NCBI RefSeq assembly: GCF_003071345.1
Contig: NZ_QCYK01000003.1
Location: 558,001 to 622,000, forward strand
Direction of reading: 5' to 3'
Length of the DNA: 64,000 bases
Source: Chitinophaga parva
GTDB lineage: Bacteria; Bacteroidota; Bacteroidia; Chitinophagales; Chitinophagaceae
In this document: positions 18,778 through 26,779 of the stretch, one piece after another
Layout: each line of letters opens with the position of its first letter
Numbering within the stretch: the stretch's first letter is position 1
The notes under the pieces: generated by a model
Seen by the model: the letters and a program-made list of their open reading frames with translations, nothing else
Databases searched by the model: none
Told to the model about the DNA's origin: nothing
Program-made: the position numbers and the translations under genes

Positions 18778-21051
18778 ATGGCCAGATATTTTGCATTGCT
18801 TTTAGCCATTCCCTTCATGATGGGATGTGGCGCAACAGACAGTAGTGAGCATGGGCACGTGGAGGTGCTGGGTTTTGTAAACCCCTTCATTGGCACAGGC
18901 GGCCATGGGCATACGTTCCCGGGCGCCGCTTATCCATCGGGCATGGTGCAGGTAAGCCCGGACACCGGCCTGGATGGGTGGGACTGGTGCGCCGGTTATC
19001 ATTACTCCGATAGCTCCATCATCGGTTTCTCCCACACCCACTTGTCGGGTACCGGCCGCTCGGACCTGCTGGATGTGATGATCATGCCCACGGTAGGTAA
19101 GATCAAACTGGATGAAGGCACCAAAACAAGGCCTGCAGAGGGTTACCGCTCCCGGTTCTCCCACGATGAAGAGGTGGCTTCACCCGGTTATTACAAGGTG
19201 AAGTTGCAGGACTATGATATTATGGCGGAGCTCACGGCATCGCCCCGTTGCGGCTTTCACCGTTATACTTTTCCTGCCAGCAGGGAGTCACATATTGTGC
19301 TGGATCTTTCGCACCACTACGCAACAGACTCCGTGTTGCTTACGTCCCTGAAGGTGGCAGACAGTTGCACCATCACCGGTGAGCGCCACACCAGGGGCTG
19401 GGGGGAGCCAGGTGAAAAGTACTGGGTAGACCAGCATGTGTTTTATGCTATTAAAGTCTCAAAGCCTTTCAGCGCTTCGGTTTCCGTGGATGATCACGCA
19501 GTGGGGGAGCAGCAGGCCAGCGGCAGGAATGTGAAAGCCGTACTGAATTTTGCCACCGCAAAAAGTGAAATGGTGCTGGTAAAGGTGGGCATCTCACCGG
19601 TGAGCGTGGAGAATGCATTGGAAAACCTTTCTACTGAAATACCAGCCTGGGATTTCAATGAAACCCTTACGCAGGCCCAGTTGAAATGGGAACACGAGTT
19701 GAAGAAGATCAACATCACCGCGCCTGATAAAACAAAGACCATCTTTTACACCGCGCTTTATCACAGCCTCATTACACCGTATCTATTCAACGACGTGAAT
19801 AAGCAATACCCCGGATTTGACGGGCACATCCACAAGGCGGAAGGGTTCAGCAACTACACCGCCCTTTCACTGTGGGATACTTTCCGCGCCATGAACCCGC
19901 TGCTTACCATCCTGGAGCCCGGGAAGGTGAATGACATCATCCAGTCCATGCTGGCCCAGTACGATCAAACCGGCCTGCTACCCGTATGGCCGCTGTGGTC
20001 CAGTGAAACCAATTGCATGATCGGCTATCATTCCGTGCCGGTCATCGTGGATGCGTACTTTAAGGGCATCCGGAATTATGACGTGAACAAGGCTTATGAA
20101 GCCATGAAACATTCCGCCATGCAGGATGGATCTGGCGTGAAAGAGCTGAAGCAGTTTGGTTATATTCCTTTTGACCGGTATAACAAATCCGTATCCACCG
20201 CGCTGGAATACTGCTATGACGACTGGTGCATTGCCCGGATGGCAAAGGATTTGGGGAGGAATGATGATTACGATTATTTCATGAAAAGGGCCATGTCTTA
20301 CAAAACCTATTTTGACAGGGACTATAAATTAATGAACGGGTTTTCCAGCACCGGTAAGTTCCGCCGCCCTTTTGATCCCTTGTTTGCTTCCTATGGGCAA
20401 AGTGATTGGGTGGAAGGTAATGCATGGCAGTATTCATTCTTTGTACCGCATGATATACCCGGATTGATTAATTTACACGGCGGAAATCAAAACTTTGAAC
20501 AGGCGCTGGATACCTTGTTTGGAATGGTTGCAAAGCCGCAGGGAAATGATATGCCGGTAGATATCAGCGGGTTGATAGGCCAGTATGCACATGGCAATGA
20601 ACCCAGTCATCACATTGCTTACCTGTATAACTACATTGGTAAACCCTGGAAAACGCAGGAGAAGCTGCACCAGATCATGAGTACCCTTTACACCGACCAG
20701 CCGGACGGCCTTTCCGGTAATGATGATTGCGGCCAGATGTCCGCCTGGTATGTGTTTAGCGCCATGGGTATTTACCCGGTAAACCCTGCATCCGGCGTCT
20801 ATGTTTTTGGAGAGCCTATGGTGACGGAAGCCGCCATCAAAATAAAAGACAAAGTATTTACGATGAAGGCCACGGGCTTAAGTGATAAGAATATTTATAT
20901 CCAGTCGGTGAAGCTGAATGGGAACGACTATCATAAATTGTACATTACCCACCAGGAGGTGCTGGATGGCGCCAGCCTGGAATTTACGATGGGACCGAAG
21001 CCTGGCAATTTTGACGGTGCGGCGTTGCCCCCTTCCATGCAAAAAGAATAA
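18778..21051 (+). CDS. GH92 alpha-mannosidase lipoprotein
   Basis: This is a 757-residue calcium-dependent inverting exo-alpha-mannosidase-type enzyme, lipid-anchored by MARYFALLLAIPFMMGC. The N-terminal beta-sandwich opens with VNPFIGTGGHGHTFPGAA and GMVQVSPDTG, then GWDWCAGYHY and GFSHTHLSGTG, all GH92 signatures. The (alpha/alpha)6 part carries YTALSLWDTFRAMNPLL, HGNEPSHHIAYLY (His605-Tyr617, with Glu608) and NDDCGQMSAWYVFSAMGIYPV (Asp649 and Asp650). Length matches the family's usual 740-790 residues. It follows the GH-A-like gene by nine bases. Its presence points to terminal alpha-mannose in the target glycan. Confidence 0.96.
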   Translation: MARYFALLLAIPFMMGCGATDSSEHGHVEVLGFVNPFIGTGGHGHTFPGAAYPSGMVQVSPDTGLDGWDWCAGYHYSDSSIIGFSHTHLSGTGRSDLLDVMIMPTVGKIKLDEGTKTRPAEGYRSRFSHDEEVASPGYYKVKLQDYDIMAELTASPRCGFHRYTFPASRESHIVLDLSHHYATDSVLLTSLKVADSCTITGERHTRGWGEPGEKYWVDQHVFYAIKVSKPFSASVSVDDHAVGEQQASGRNVKAVLNFATAKSEMVLVKVGISPVSVENALENLSTEIPAWDFNETLTQAQLKWEHELKKINITAPDKTKTIFYTALYHSLITPYLFNDVNKQYPGFDGHIHKAEGFSNYTALSLWDTFRAMNPLLTILEPGKVNDIIQSMLAQYDQTGLLPVWPLWSSETNCMIGYHSVPVIVDAYFKGIRNYDVNKAYEAMKHSAMQDGSGVKELKQFGYIPFDRYNKSVSTALEYCYDDWCIARMAKDLGRNDDYDYFMKRAMSYKTYFDRDYKLMNGFSSTGKFRRPFDPLFASYGQSDWVEGNAWQYSFFVPHDIPGLINLHGGNQNFEQALDTLFGMVAKPQGNDMPVDISGLIGQYAHGNEPSHHIAYLYNYIGKPWKTQEKLHQIMSTLYTDQPDGLSGNDDCGQMSAWYVFSAMGIYPVNPASGVYVFGEPMVTEAAIKIKDKVFTMKATGLSDKNIYIQSVKLNGNDYHKLYITHQEVLDGASLEFTMGPKPGNFDGAALPPSMQKE

Positions 21052-21058
21052 CAGCGAT

Positions 21059-21859
21059 ATGAACTTATTGAAAACCGCTGCGTTGCTTGTGATAGCTACA
21101 GGCGCCAGTTTCACTGCCGGGGCACAAAAGGCCCCGGCTTATAACATTGTATTTATTGGCAACAGCATTACGTATGGTGCTACGTTGCCCACACCGGCAT
21201 TGCAATGTCCTCCCTTCCATGTGGTGAAGCTCCTGCGGGAGAAGGGCTGCACGATCCGCTATGCCAACTGTGGCCACAGTGGCAGTACCACGGTGGATTT
21301 CCTGCCTTCCATGCAAAAGCTTTTCCCAAAAGTATTGCAGGCAGCAGATACGCTTTACAACAAAACCACTGGCCTGGTCTTTTCCATCACGCTGGGCACT
21401 AATGATAGCGCCATAGAAGGGCCCACCGGTGCGCCCGTATCGCCAGCACAATACCGGGAAAACCTGCAGCAGATAATAGACAGCTTGCACCGGCGCTATC
21501 CCGGCAGCATCTTTGTACTGCACCGGCCTACCTGGTACAGTCCTAATACTTACAACGGGGCCAGGTACCTGGCGGAAGGCCTGCAACGCCTGCAATCCTA
21601 CACACCGGAACTGGATAGCCTGGTAAGGACCCATTCACGCTATATTTTCAAAGGAGACCGCAACGCGTATGCATTTTTCGAGCAGCATGCTACCCGGTAT
21701 CTTACACCGGAGCAGGGCCATGCAGGCGTATTTTACCTGCATCCCAATCCGGAGGGCGCGGAAAAATTAGCGAAGTTCTGGGCGGATAATTTGCAGGCCG
21801 TTATGGCAGTTTGGTATCGAAATTCTGCTCGTAGATCACCTGGCCGTTTAGCTGATTGA
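21059..21859 (+). CDS. Secreted SGNH/GDSL-family hydrolase
   Basis: A 266-residue exported esterase-like protein. The ATG at 21059 gives a signal peptide (MNLLKTAALLVIATGASFTAGA) seven bases after GH92. An in-frame start at 20918 lies inside GH92 and codes for no sensible signal. Block I is VFIGNSITYG with the nucleophile serine in GNS rather than GDS. Block III is ITLGTNDS. Block V is FYLHPNPEGAEKLAKFW with the catalytic histidine. It probably de-esterifies glycan side chains alongside the first esterase of the operon. Its last 59 bases overlap, tail to tail, the 3' end of the convergent minus-strand gene. Confidence 0.85.
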   Translation: MNLLKTAALLVIATGASFTAGAQKAPAYNIVFIGNSITYGATLPTPALQCPPFHVVKLLREKGCTIRYANCGHSGSTTVDFLPSMQKLFPKVLQAADTLYNKTTGLVFSITLGTNDSAIEGPTGAPVSPAQYRENLQQIIDSLHRRYPGSIFVLHRPTWYSPNTYNGARYLAEGLQRLQSYTPELDSLVRTHSRYIFKGDRNAYAFFEQHATRYLTPEQGHAGVFYLHPNPEGAEKLAKFWADNLQAVMAVWYRNSARRSPGRLAD

Positions 21860-23189
21860 CCTTTACATAATCCACCGCGCCGCATCCCTTAAAACGCAGG
21901 ATGAGCTCATTGGCGGTGCCAATGGGTTTGGTGTAGGCGATCTGGAAGATCTTTTCTCCATCGAGATAAAAGGAGGAATGTTTGTTCTCCACCCGGATGC
22001 CCATTACATGCCATTGGGAGGCGTCAAAATTAAACTTGCTCAGGTTGTACTCGTCTCCCTTAATGCTTTTTTCCCCGCTGATAAATTTGATATAGGCATA
22101 CCCCGCTTCGTTCAATGCAAAACCGTGCATGCCGGTATCAGATAGCATGTACATCATTACATCGGAGCGGGGAATGGCAAAGTCCTGCGGGGCGTTGCGC
22201 ACCCTGGCTTCAAACATAAAATTATCTCCGTCCACCAGTTTTTCCTTGTAATAGATGTAGCTCACAAACAGGTGCCCCGGTCTTGCCTCCGGCACTACAC
22301 TGTCCAGCGGGAGGCTGAGATACCCTTCTTTATGAAAAGCCTGGCCAATGGGCACGGTCCTGAAGATGCCTTTCCGTTCATTGCGGGTGTGGATAGACCA
22401 GCCCAGGCGACGGTTTTCCACCGTGATGGTCTTGATGGTACGGTCCTTATACCGCAGGTAGCAGAAGCCATCGCCTTCGTAAATGTAGGTGGCATTTACT
22501 TTTCCTTCATTGTGGGTGAGCAGCTTTTCAGCCGTGTCGCCATTTGCTTCTTCGTACACCAGCTTCATGTCTTTGAGCAGGGGAGAAGGGATGCTGTAAG
22601 AAAAAGTAACCGTGAGCGGGTTAGCACCCTTGGGATCTGAAACGGAAAATTCAATTTTAGATAGCAGGTAGTCCGTATAAAGATCCTTGATCTTCAGGAT
22701 GTACAAGAGATAGCCGCACACGATAAGCAGCGCGGCGCTGAGCAGGTAAATGTAGGCCCGGCCGGAACGCTGTGTTCTTGCGGGAGCTGCAACAGGTGCC
22801 GGTGTGTGTGCAGGCGTAGTATGAACGGGAGGCGGCGCGGAAAGAGCGGATGCCGTTTCATGCACGTCTTCCTCTAAACGCTGCACGGAGGCGGCATTGG
22901 CGGCATCTTCTATCCTTGTTTTTTTGCGTACAAAGTCTGTATAACCGGCATAACCCAGGAAACGGCACAGTGCGTCCCGGGTGGCCAGTTGCGGGTTGCC
23001 GGTGCGTTGCTGGAAAAATCTTTTGAGTGTGTTGGCATTCACCATGACATTGGTGGATTCCAGGATCATGTTCTCCAAGGTCTTGAACTGGTCCAGGTCC
23101 CAAGTCTCCGGCGGGCCCCAGGATATAAAGCGGGTTGCATATTCGCTGGTTATTTCCCTGGTATATCGTCTGTCCTTTATTTCATCCAT
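21801..23189 (-). CDS. Membrane-spanning protein: N-terminal putative DNA-binding region, C-terminal lectin-like domain
   Basis: A 462-residue protein with an unusual layout. Residues ~1-95 are helical and soluble (LDQFKTLENMILESTNV, NANTLKRFFQQRTG, TRDALCRFLGYAGYTDFVRKK), resembling a helix-turn-helix pair. A Pro/Ala/Thr-rich linker (~115-140) precedes one transmembrane helix (YIYLLSAALLIVCGYLLYI). Outside the membrane come a PKD-like beta domain (SKIEFSVSDPKGANPLTVTFSY) and a concanavalin-A/LamG-like sandwich (DNFMFEARVRN, WHVMGIRVENKHSSFYLDGEKIF). The topology suits a one-component sensor: glycan outside, DNA or a partner inside. It converges on the PUL and may regulate it. Domain names are by eye. 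Confidence 0.7.
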   Translation of the reverse strand: MDEIKDRRYTREITSEYATRFISWGPPETWDLDQFKTLENMILESTNVMVNANTLKRFFQQRTGNPQLATRDALCRFLGYAGYTDFVRKKTRIEDAANAASVQRLEEDVHETASALSAPPPVHTTPAHTPAPVAAPARTQRSGRAYIYLLSAALLIVCGYLLYILKIKDLYTDYLLSKIEFSVSDPKGANPLTVTFSYSIPSPLLKDMKLVYEEANGDTAEKLLTHNEGKVNATYIYEGDGFCYLRYKDRTIKTITVENRRLGWSIHTRNERKGIFRTVPIGQAFHKEGYLSLPLDSVVPEARPGHLFVSYIYYKEKLVDGDNFMFEARVRNAPQDFAIPRSDVMMYMLSDTGMHGFALNEAGYAYIKFISGEKSIKGDEYNLSKFNFDASQWHVMGIRVENKHSSFYLDGEKIFQIAYTKPIGTANELILRFKGCGAVDYVKVNQLNGQVIYEQNFDTKLP

Positions 23190-23320
23190 GGTTGCCTGAA
23201 AGTGTTAGCGCGATTGCAAATGGTTGATAAGTGGTCTAAGTGGAATTTTACGGGATATTACAACAATTTCTCCCGTTCCGGAAATTTTAGCGCGTTAAAT
23301 TTACTGCGTTTTTGGCGGTA

Positions 23321-23338
23321 CTGAATATTGATATTCAG
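23321..23338. promoter_or_regulatory. Perfect 18-bp palindrome, possible operator
   Basis: CTGAATAT and ATATTCAG are perfect inverted arms around two bases. The site is 64 bases before the frameshifted AraC gene and within the divergent gap to the membrane sensor gene. No bound protein can be named. Confidence 0.45.
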
Positions 23339-23401
23339 GCCCCGTCCGGTATTTGGGACCGCACCTGGCAATGTTTTGGATAAATGCTATAAATTTCGGG
23401 A

Positions 23402-24251
23402 ATGGTGATCGACTATAAAAAAATTGATTTGTTCGGAAAATCATTCATTCAAAAAATCGTATTAAAACCGCCTTTTGAATATGCTTTTCCTGTGGCAGCA
23501 CAAGCCTGCTTTCTGTACATGCGGGAAGGAGAAATGGAGTACCAGTCTGAGGATACGCGTATGGATATTCCGGTCAACTATTCATTATTCCTGAATTGCA
23601 TCAACTCCGGTAAACAAATAAACAGTGCAAAGGCGGGCGGTAATGGTGAAATTGTGATCGTTACGTTTTACCCGGATATATTAAAAAAAGTATACGAACG
23701 GGAGCTGCCGCAGCTCCTTCAGCAGCCCAGGAACGCGATGCCTGGCGTGTCGGCAGGGAAAATAAACAACGACTTTTTAATACAAAAGTATATTGAAGGC
23801 CTCCTGTTTTATTTTGAGAACCCGTCTCTGGTAAATGATGACATCCTGATCTTAAAATTGAAAGAGATCATCCTCCTGCTGTCACAAAACGCGCAATGCG
23901 GAAGCCGTGCAGGCAATCCTGTCCCAGCTTTTTTCACCAGTCACCTATACCTTTAAGCAAATAATCGAAGCGCATTTATTTTTACAGGTCAGTATAGAAG
24001 AACTGGCACGTAAAACCAATTTGAGTGTGTCCTCTTTTAAAAGGGAGTTTACGAAATTGTACAATGATTCCCCGGCCAACTATATTAAGGCCAAAAGGCT
24101 CGAAAAAGCTGCGGAGCTGCTCCAGGCTTCTGATAACCGCATTACAGACATAGCCCTTGATTGCGGGTTTAACGACCTGGCAAATTTTACAAAGAGTTTC
24201 CGCGACAAATACAATGTTACTCCCTCCAATTACCGTTTAAAGTCGAGATAA
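23402..24251 (+). pseudogene. AraC family regulator interrupted by a one-base frameshift
   Basis: Two overlapping frames together make one ordinary AraC protein of about 282 residues. The first frame (23402-23956) codes for the sensor half (YAFPVAAQACFLYMREGEMEYQ) and then runs into non-family sequence after KEIILLLSQ. The second frame continues the same protein as TRNAEAVQAILSQLFSP, and goes on to the DNA-binding half: VSIEELARKTNLSVSSFKRE and ITDIALDCGFNDLANFTKSF, ending near SNYRLKSR. The switch lies in the four-A run at 23886-23889, where one extra A would explain it. It may be a real inactivating mutation or a sequencing error in a homopolymer. The downstream membrane-protein gene is the likely former target. 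Confidence 0.85.
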
Positions 24252-24344
24252 CCTTACAACGCCGGTAGCGCCCGGAAAATGGCGGTTGAACCAAATTGCC
24301 AAAAAGCTGGGCCAATTTACAAAGTCCCTAACGACCACTCCCAA

Positions 24345-24352
24345 TAATTTTG
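24345..24352 (+). promoter_or_regulatory. -7 promoter element before the membrane protein gene
   Basis: TAATTTTG matches TAnnTTTG perfectly. Transcription would start near 24359, giving a leader of about 32 bases. No clear TTTG is seen at -33, which fits a promoter that needs an activator. Confidence 0.5.
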
Positions 24353-24390
24353 TGCTGTCAATTGTGACGGGATAATTTAAACTAAAAGTT

Positions 24391-24897
24391 ATGGGACTAT
24401 CAAATTTGGGGATCTTTCATACAGCTGTTGGTATTGCTGCCGTTATTGCTGCATTGGTAGCATTTGTACGGTATGGTAAAATTAATTTAAGCCAGCTTTA
24501 CGGCAAGATCTACTTCTACTGCACGCTTGTTACTTCATTCACCGCGCTGGGGATCTCTAAGCACGGCGGTTTTAACCCGGGGCATGTGCTGTCGCTACTT
24601 ATCATCATTTTAATAACAGCCGCTTATTTTCTTCATTCCCGTAAGCAGGGAAATATCCGGGCCCGTTATTTTGAGAACTTTTTTTTGTCGTTCAGTTTTT
24701 TCCTGTCCATGCTGCCCACGGTGAATGAAACATTTACCCGTATTCCGGTTGGGCATCCGCTGGCAAAGGATATCAGTGATCCTGTAATAGGGCGTACGTT
24801 GCTTGCTATCCTGGTGCTGTTCGTGATAGGGTCTGTTTATCAGTTCAGGAAACAAAGGGGTGTTAATAGGGGGCTGCCGGGAAATAATGGAGGGTAA
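24391..24897 (+). CDS. Four-helix integral membrane protein of unknown function
   Basis: A 168-residue inner-membrane protein with four predicted transmembrane helices: TAVGIAAVIAALVAFVRYG, IYFYCTLVTSFTALGIS, GHVLSLLIIILITAAYFL and GRTLLAILVLFVIGSVYQF. A fifth hydrophobic stretch (FFLSFSFFLSMLP) is shorter. Histidines sit near helix ends (FHTAVG, KHGGFNPGH), reminiscent of DUF2306-like small membrane proteins, but I am not certain of that family. It lies 140 bases downstream of the broken AraC gene on the same strand. Pairing of an AraC regulator with such a membrane protein suggests it was the regulated gene. The Arg/Gly/Asn-rich tail is probably disordered. Confidence 0.7.
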   Translation: MGLSNLGIFHTAVGIAAVIAALVAFVRYGKINLSQLYGKIYFYCTLVTSFTALGISKHGGFNPGHVLSLLIIILITAAYFLHSRKQGNIRARYFENFFLSFSFFLSMLPTVNETFTRIPVGHPLAKDISDPVIGRTLLAILVLFVIGSVYQFRKQRGVNRGLPGNNGG

Positions 24898-24925
24898 ATG
24901 GCTGTCCCGTGGGTGAGGAGCACTC

Positions 24926-25387
24926 TTATTTTAAACGGTTGAACGTTAGTTCCAGATCGTTTTCCCACTCCTTGTTGTCCTTGGATAATTCTCCCTTGCT
25001 GGTGATCGTGTTCCCGTCATCAGCAATTATCCAGGTGAACCGTTGTGAGAAGGTAGGCGTATTTCTCCACCATTTCAATGTATTGCCGCTGAATGAAACA
25101 TCAATTTTTCTTGAAACTTTCCGTTCGTCAAAGTAAAGCATAAAATATTCCCCGGTGGCATCGTCACTACCGAAAATTGCGATGCCGCTGGGAATGCCTT
25201 CTTCATCAATTTCGGAATGCATTATTACAAAAGCACCTCCCTCCATCCACTGGAATGACGTGCGTCCGTGAAACGTAATCCCAGGAAGATATGGATGTGT
25301 GCCCACGGTTGCCCATTCTCCAATTAAGGCCTCAAAAGGCTGGAGTGCCGGATTGGGTATTGCTGCTTCGTGTTTTGAACTTTCCAT
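24926..25387 (-). CDS. DUF1579-like small beta-barrel protein
   Basis: A 153-residue cytoplasmic protein with no signal peptide. LQPFEALIGEWATVGTHP at the N-terminus and FQWMEGGAFVIMHSEID are typical of DUF1579/lipocalin-fold proteins. Alternating strands follow (IAIFGSDDATGEYFMLYFDE, IDVSFSGNTLKWWRN, FTWIIADDGNTITSKGELS). Such proteins are thought to bind small hydrophobic ligands, but no activity is established for this group to my knowledge. It converges on the membrane-protein gene and is divergent from the LacI gene. The 307-base gap to LacI leaves room for separate promoters. Confidence 0.7.
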   Translation of the reverse strand: MESSKHEAAIPNPALQPFEALIGEWATVGTHPYLPGITFHGRTSFQWMEGGAFVIMHSEIDEEGIPSGIAIFGSDDATGEYFMLYFDERKVSRKIDVSFSGNTLKWWRNTPTFSQRFTWIIADDGNTITSKGELSKDNKEWENDLELTFNRLK

Positions 25388-25694
25388 CCTATTTTTTTGC
25401 TTGTATTGTTTTGAATTTTGCCCGTTCCAAAGTTCGCACTATTAATTGATGAAGATTGCCGGTCAATAGGCTGGTTGCCGGAAATAGTCTTTAAGTGTCA
25501 CTGGCGGTAGCTGGAATGCCGTGCCCGCGGCAGCCTGGTCGGTGATAGGATTTGTTTACAAACACAGTAGAAGCCCAATACGCGCGGGTCTTTATTATTT
25601 ACTCGCACTACCGCCCTTCCCCCAAAATTAACCGCCACCCGAACATTTTTTTTCAAAAAAAAACGGAAAATGTTTTGTTTGTTAAACGTTTAAC
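25388..25694. other. Divergent intergenic region before the LacI gene
   Basis: The 307-base gap separates the DUF1579-like gene from the LacI gene. It ends in an A/T-rich stretch with eight T followed by nine A (about 25646-25663), likely curved or easily melted DNA, and the LacI-type operator at 25681-25694. I see no gene in it. Confidence 0.6.
25681..25694. promoter_or_regulatory. LacI-family operator, perfect 14-bp palindrome
   Basis: GTTAAACGTTTAAC is a perfect palindrome with the central CG typical of LacI-family sites. It ends one base before the ATG at 25695, so binding would block the regulator's own expression. A near-identical copy lies at 26752-26765. Confidence 0.85.
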
Positions 25695-26729
25695 ATGATC
25701 TTTGAAGGCATGGAGAGAAAAGTGTCAATGAAAGACATCGCGGAAAGGGTAGGCGTATCAATCGCCCTGGTGTCCTATGTGCTGAATGAGAAAGAAGGCC
25801 GCGTAGGCCCTGAAATGGCGCAGCAGATCCGCAAGGTAGCCCAGGAACTGAACTACCGTCCCAACCTGATTGCCCGCAGCCTGCAAAGTGGCCGCACCAA
25901 TACGCTGGGCCTCATCGTGGCGGATATTTCAAATCCTTTTTTCTCCAATATTGCCCGCATCATTGAAGACGAGGCTAAACAGTACGGCTATACGGTGCTC
26001 TTTGGCAGCAGCGATGAAAGTGTGGAAAAATCACAGGGTCTCATTGATACTTTCCTGAACCGGCAGGCAGACGCCCTGATCCTGGCACCCGCCGCAGGTA
26101 CGGAGCCCCAGCTGATGGCGCTCAAAAAAAAGAAGATCCCTTTTGTGCTGGTGGACCGGTATTTTCCAAGCGTGCCTGCCAATTCCGTGCGTATTGATAA
26201 CTACCAGGCAGCCTATAAGGCGGTGACACACCTGCTGAGGACCGGTAAGAAAAGGATCGGCATGCTTACCTACGATGGCGGGATGGAGCACATGCAGGAA
26301 AGGGAGCGGGGCTACCGCCAGGCATTGGAAGACCACGGGCTGTACCAGGCTGCTTTGTCGCAGCGCGCGTCTTACCTGCACCTGCAGGAAGGGGTGGCCA
26401 CAGGGCTTTCCCACTTATTGCAGCCGGACCGTAAAGTGGATGCGGTGTTCTTTGCCACGAACTCCCTCGCGATAGAAGGGCTTAAACAACTGAACGCCCT
26501 CCGGTTAAAAGTGCCGGATGATGTAGCAGTGATCAGCTTCGATGAAAGCGACGCGTTCGACCTGTTTTATGCACCGGTTAGTTATGTGCGCCAGTCGCTC
26601 CGGGATATGGGTCGCGAGGCCGTAAGACTGGCTATCCAGGGGGTGGAACAAAAGAGCCGCCCGCAGGTGGATGTTATCGTGGGGGCAGACCTGGTCATTC
26701 GTAAGAGTTGTGGTTTTAAGGCAGGGTGA
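25695..26729 (+). CDS. LacI family transcriptional regulator of the sugar operon
   Basis: A 344-residue sugar-responsive regulator. The N-terminal headpiece is complete: VSMKDIAERVGVSIALVSYV (~11-30), then NEKEGRVGPEMAQQIRKVA and the hinge LNYRPNLIARSLQSGRT. The periplasmic-binding-protein-like effector domain begins GLIVADISNPFFSNIAR and continues through IPFVLVDRYFP, DAVFFATNSLAIEGLKQL and VAVISFDESDAFDLF. The ATG at 25695 abuts an operator; an ATG at 25710 is an alternative start. The operator pair flanking the gene says it represses itself and the following operon until a sugar, presumably the released pentose, is bound. The inducer is inference. Confidence 0.95.
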   Translation: MIFEGMERKVSMKDIAERVGVSIALVSYVLNEKEGRVGPEMAQQIRKVAQELNYRPNLIARSLQSGRTNTLGLIVADISNPFFSNIARIIEDEAKQYGYTVLFGSSDESVEKSQGLIDTFLNRQADALILAPAAGTEPQLMALKKKKIPFVLVDRYFPSVPANSVRIDNYQAAYKAVTHLLRTGKKRIGMLTYDGGMEHMQERERGYRQALEDHGLYQAALSQRASYLHLQEGVATGLSHLLQPDRKVDAVFFATNSLAIEGLKQLNALRLKVPDDVAVISFDESDAFDLFYAPVSYVRQSLRDMGREAVRLAIQGVEQKSRPQVDVIVGADLVIRKSCGFKAG

Positions 26730-26751
26730 AACCTTTTTTTTGCATTAGCTT

Positions 26752-26765
26752 GTTAAACGATTAAC
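26752..26765. promoter_or_regulatory. Second LacI-family operator, upstream of the GH172 operon
   Basis: GTTAAACGATTAAC differs from the site at 25681 at one base. It lies 14 bases before the GH172 start, a position that would block transcription or early elongation of the operon. Confidence 0.8.
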
Positions 26766-26779
26766 CATAAAAATTCCAC

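Noticed and set aside
25646..25663. T-run followed by A-run as a terminator
   Set aside because: Only A-T pairs would form and it lies upstream of LacI, more consistent with a bent promoter region.
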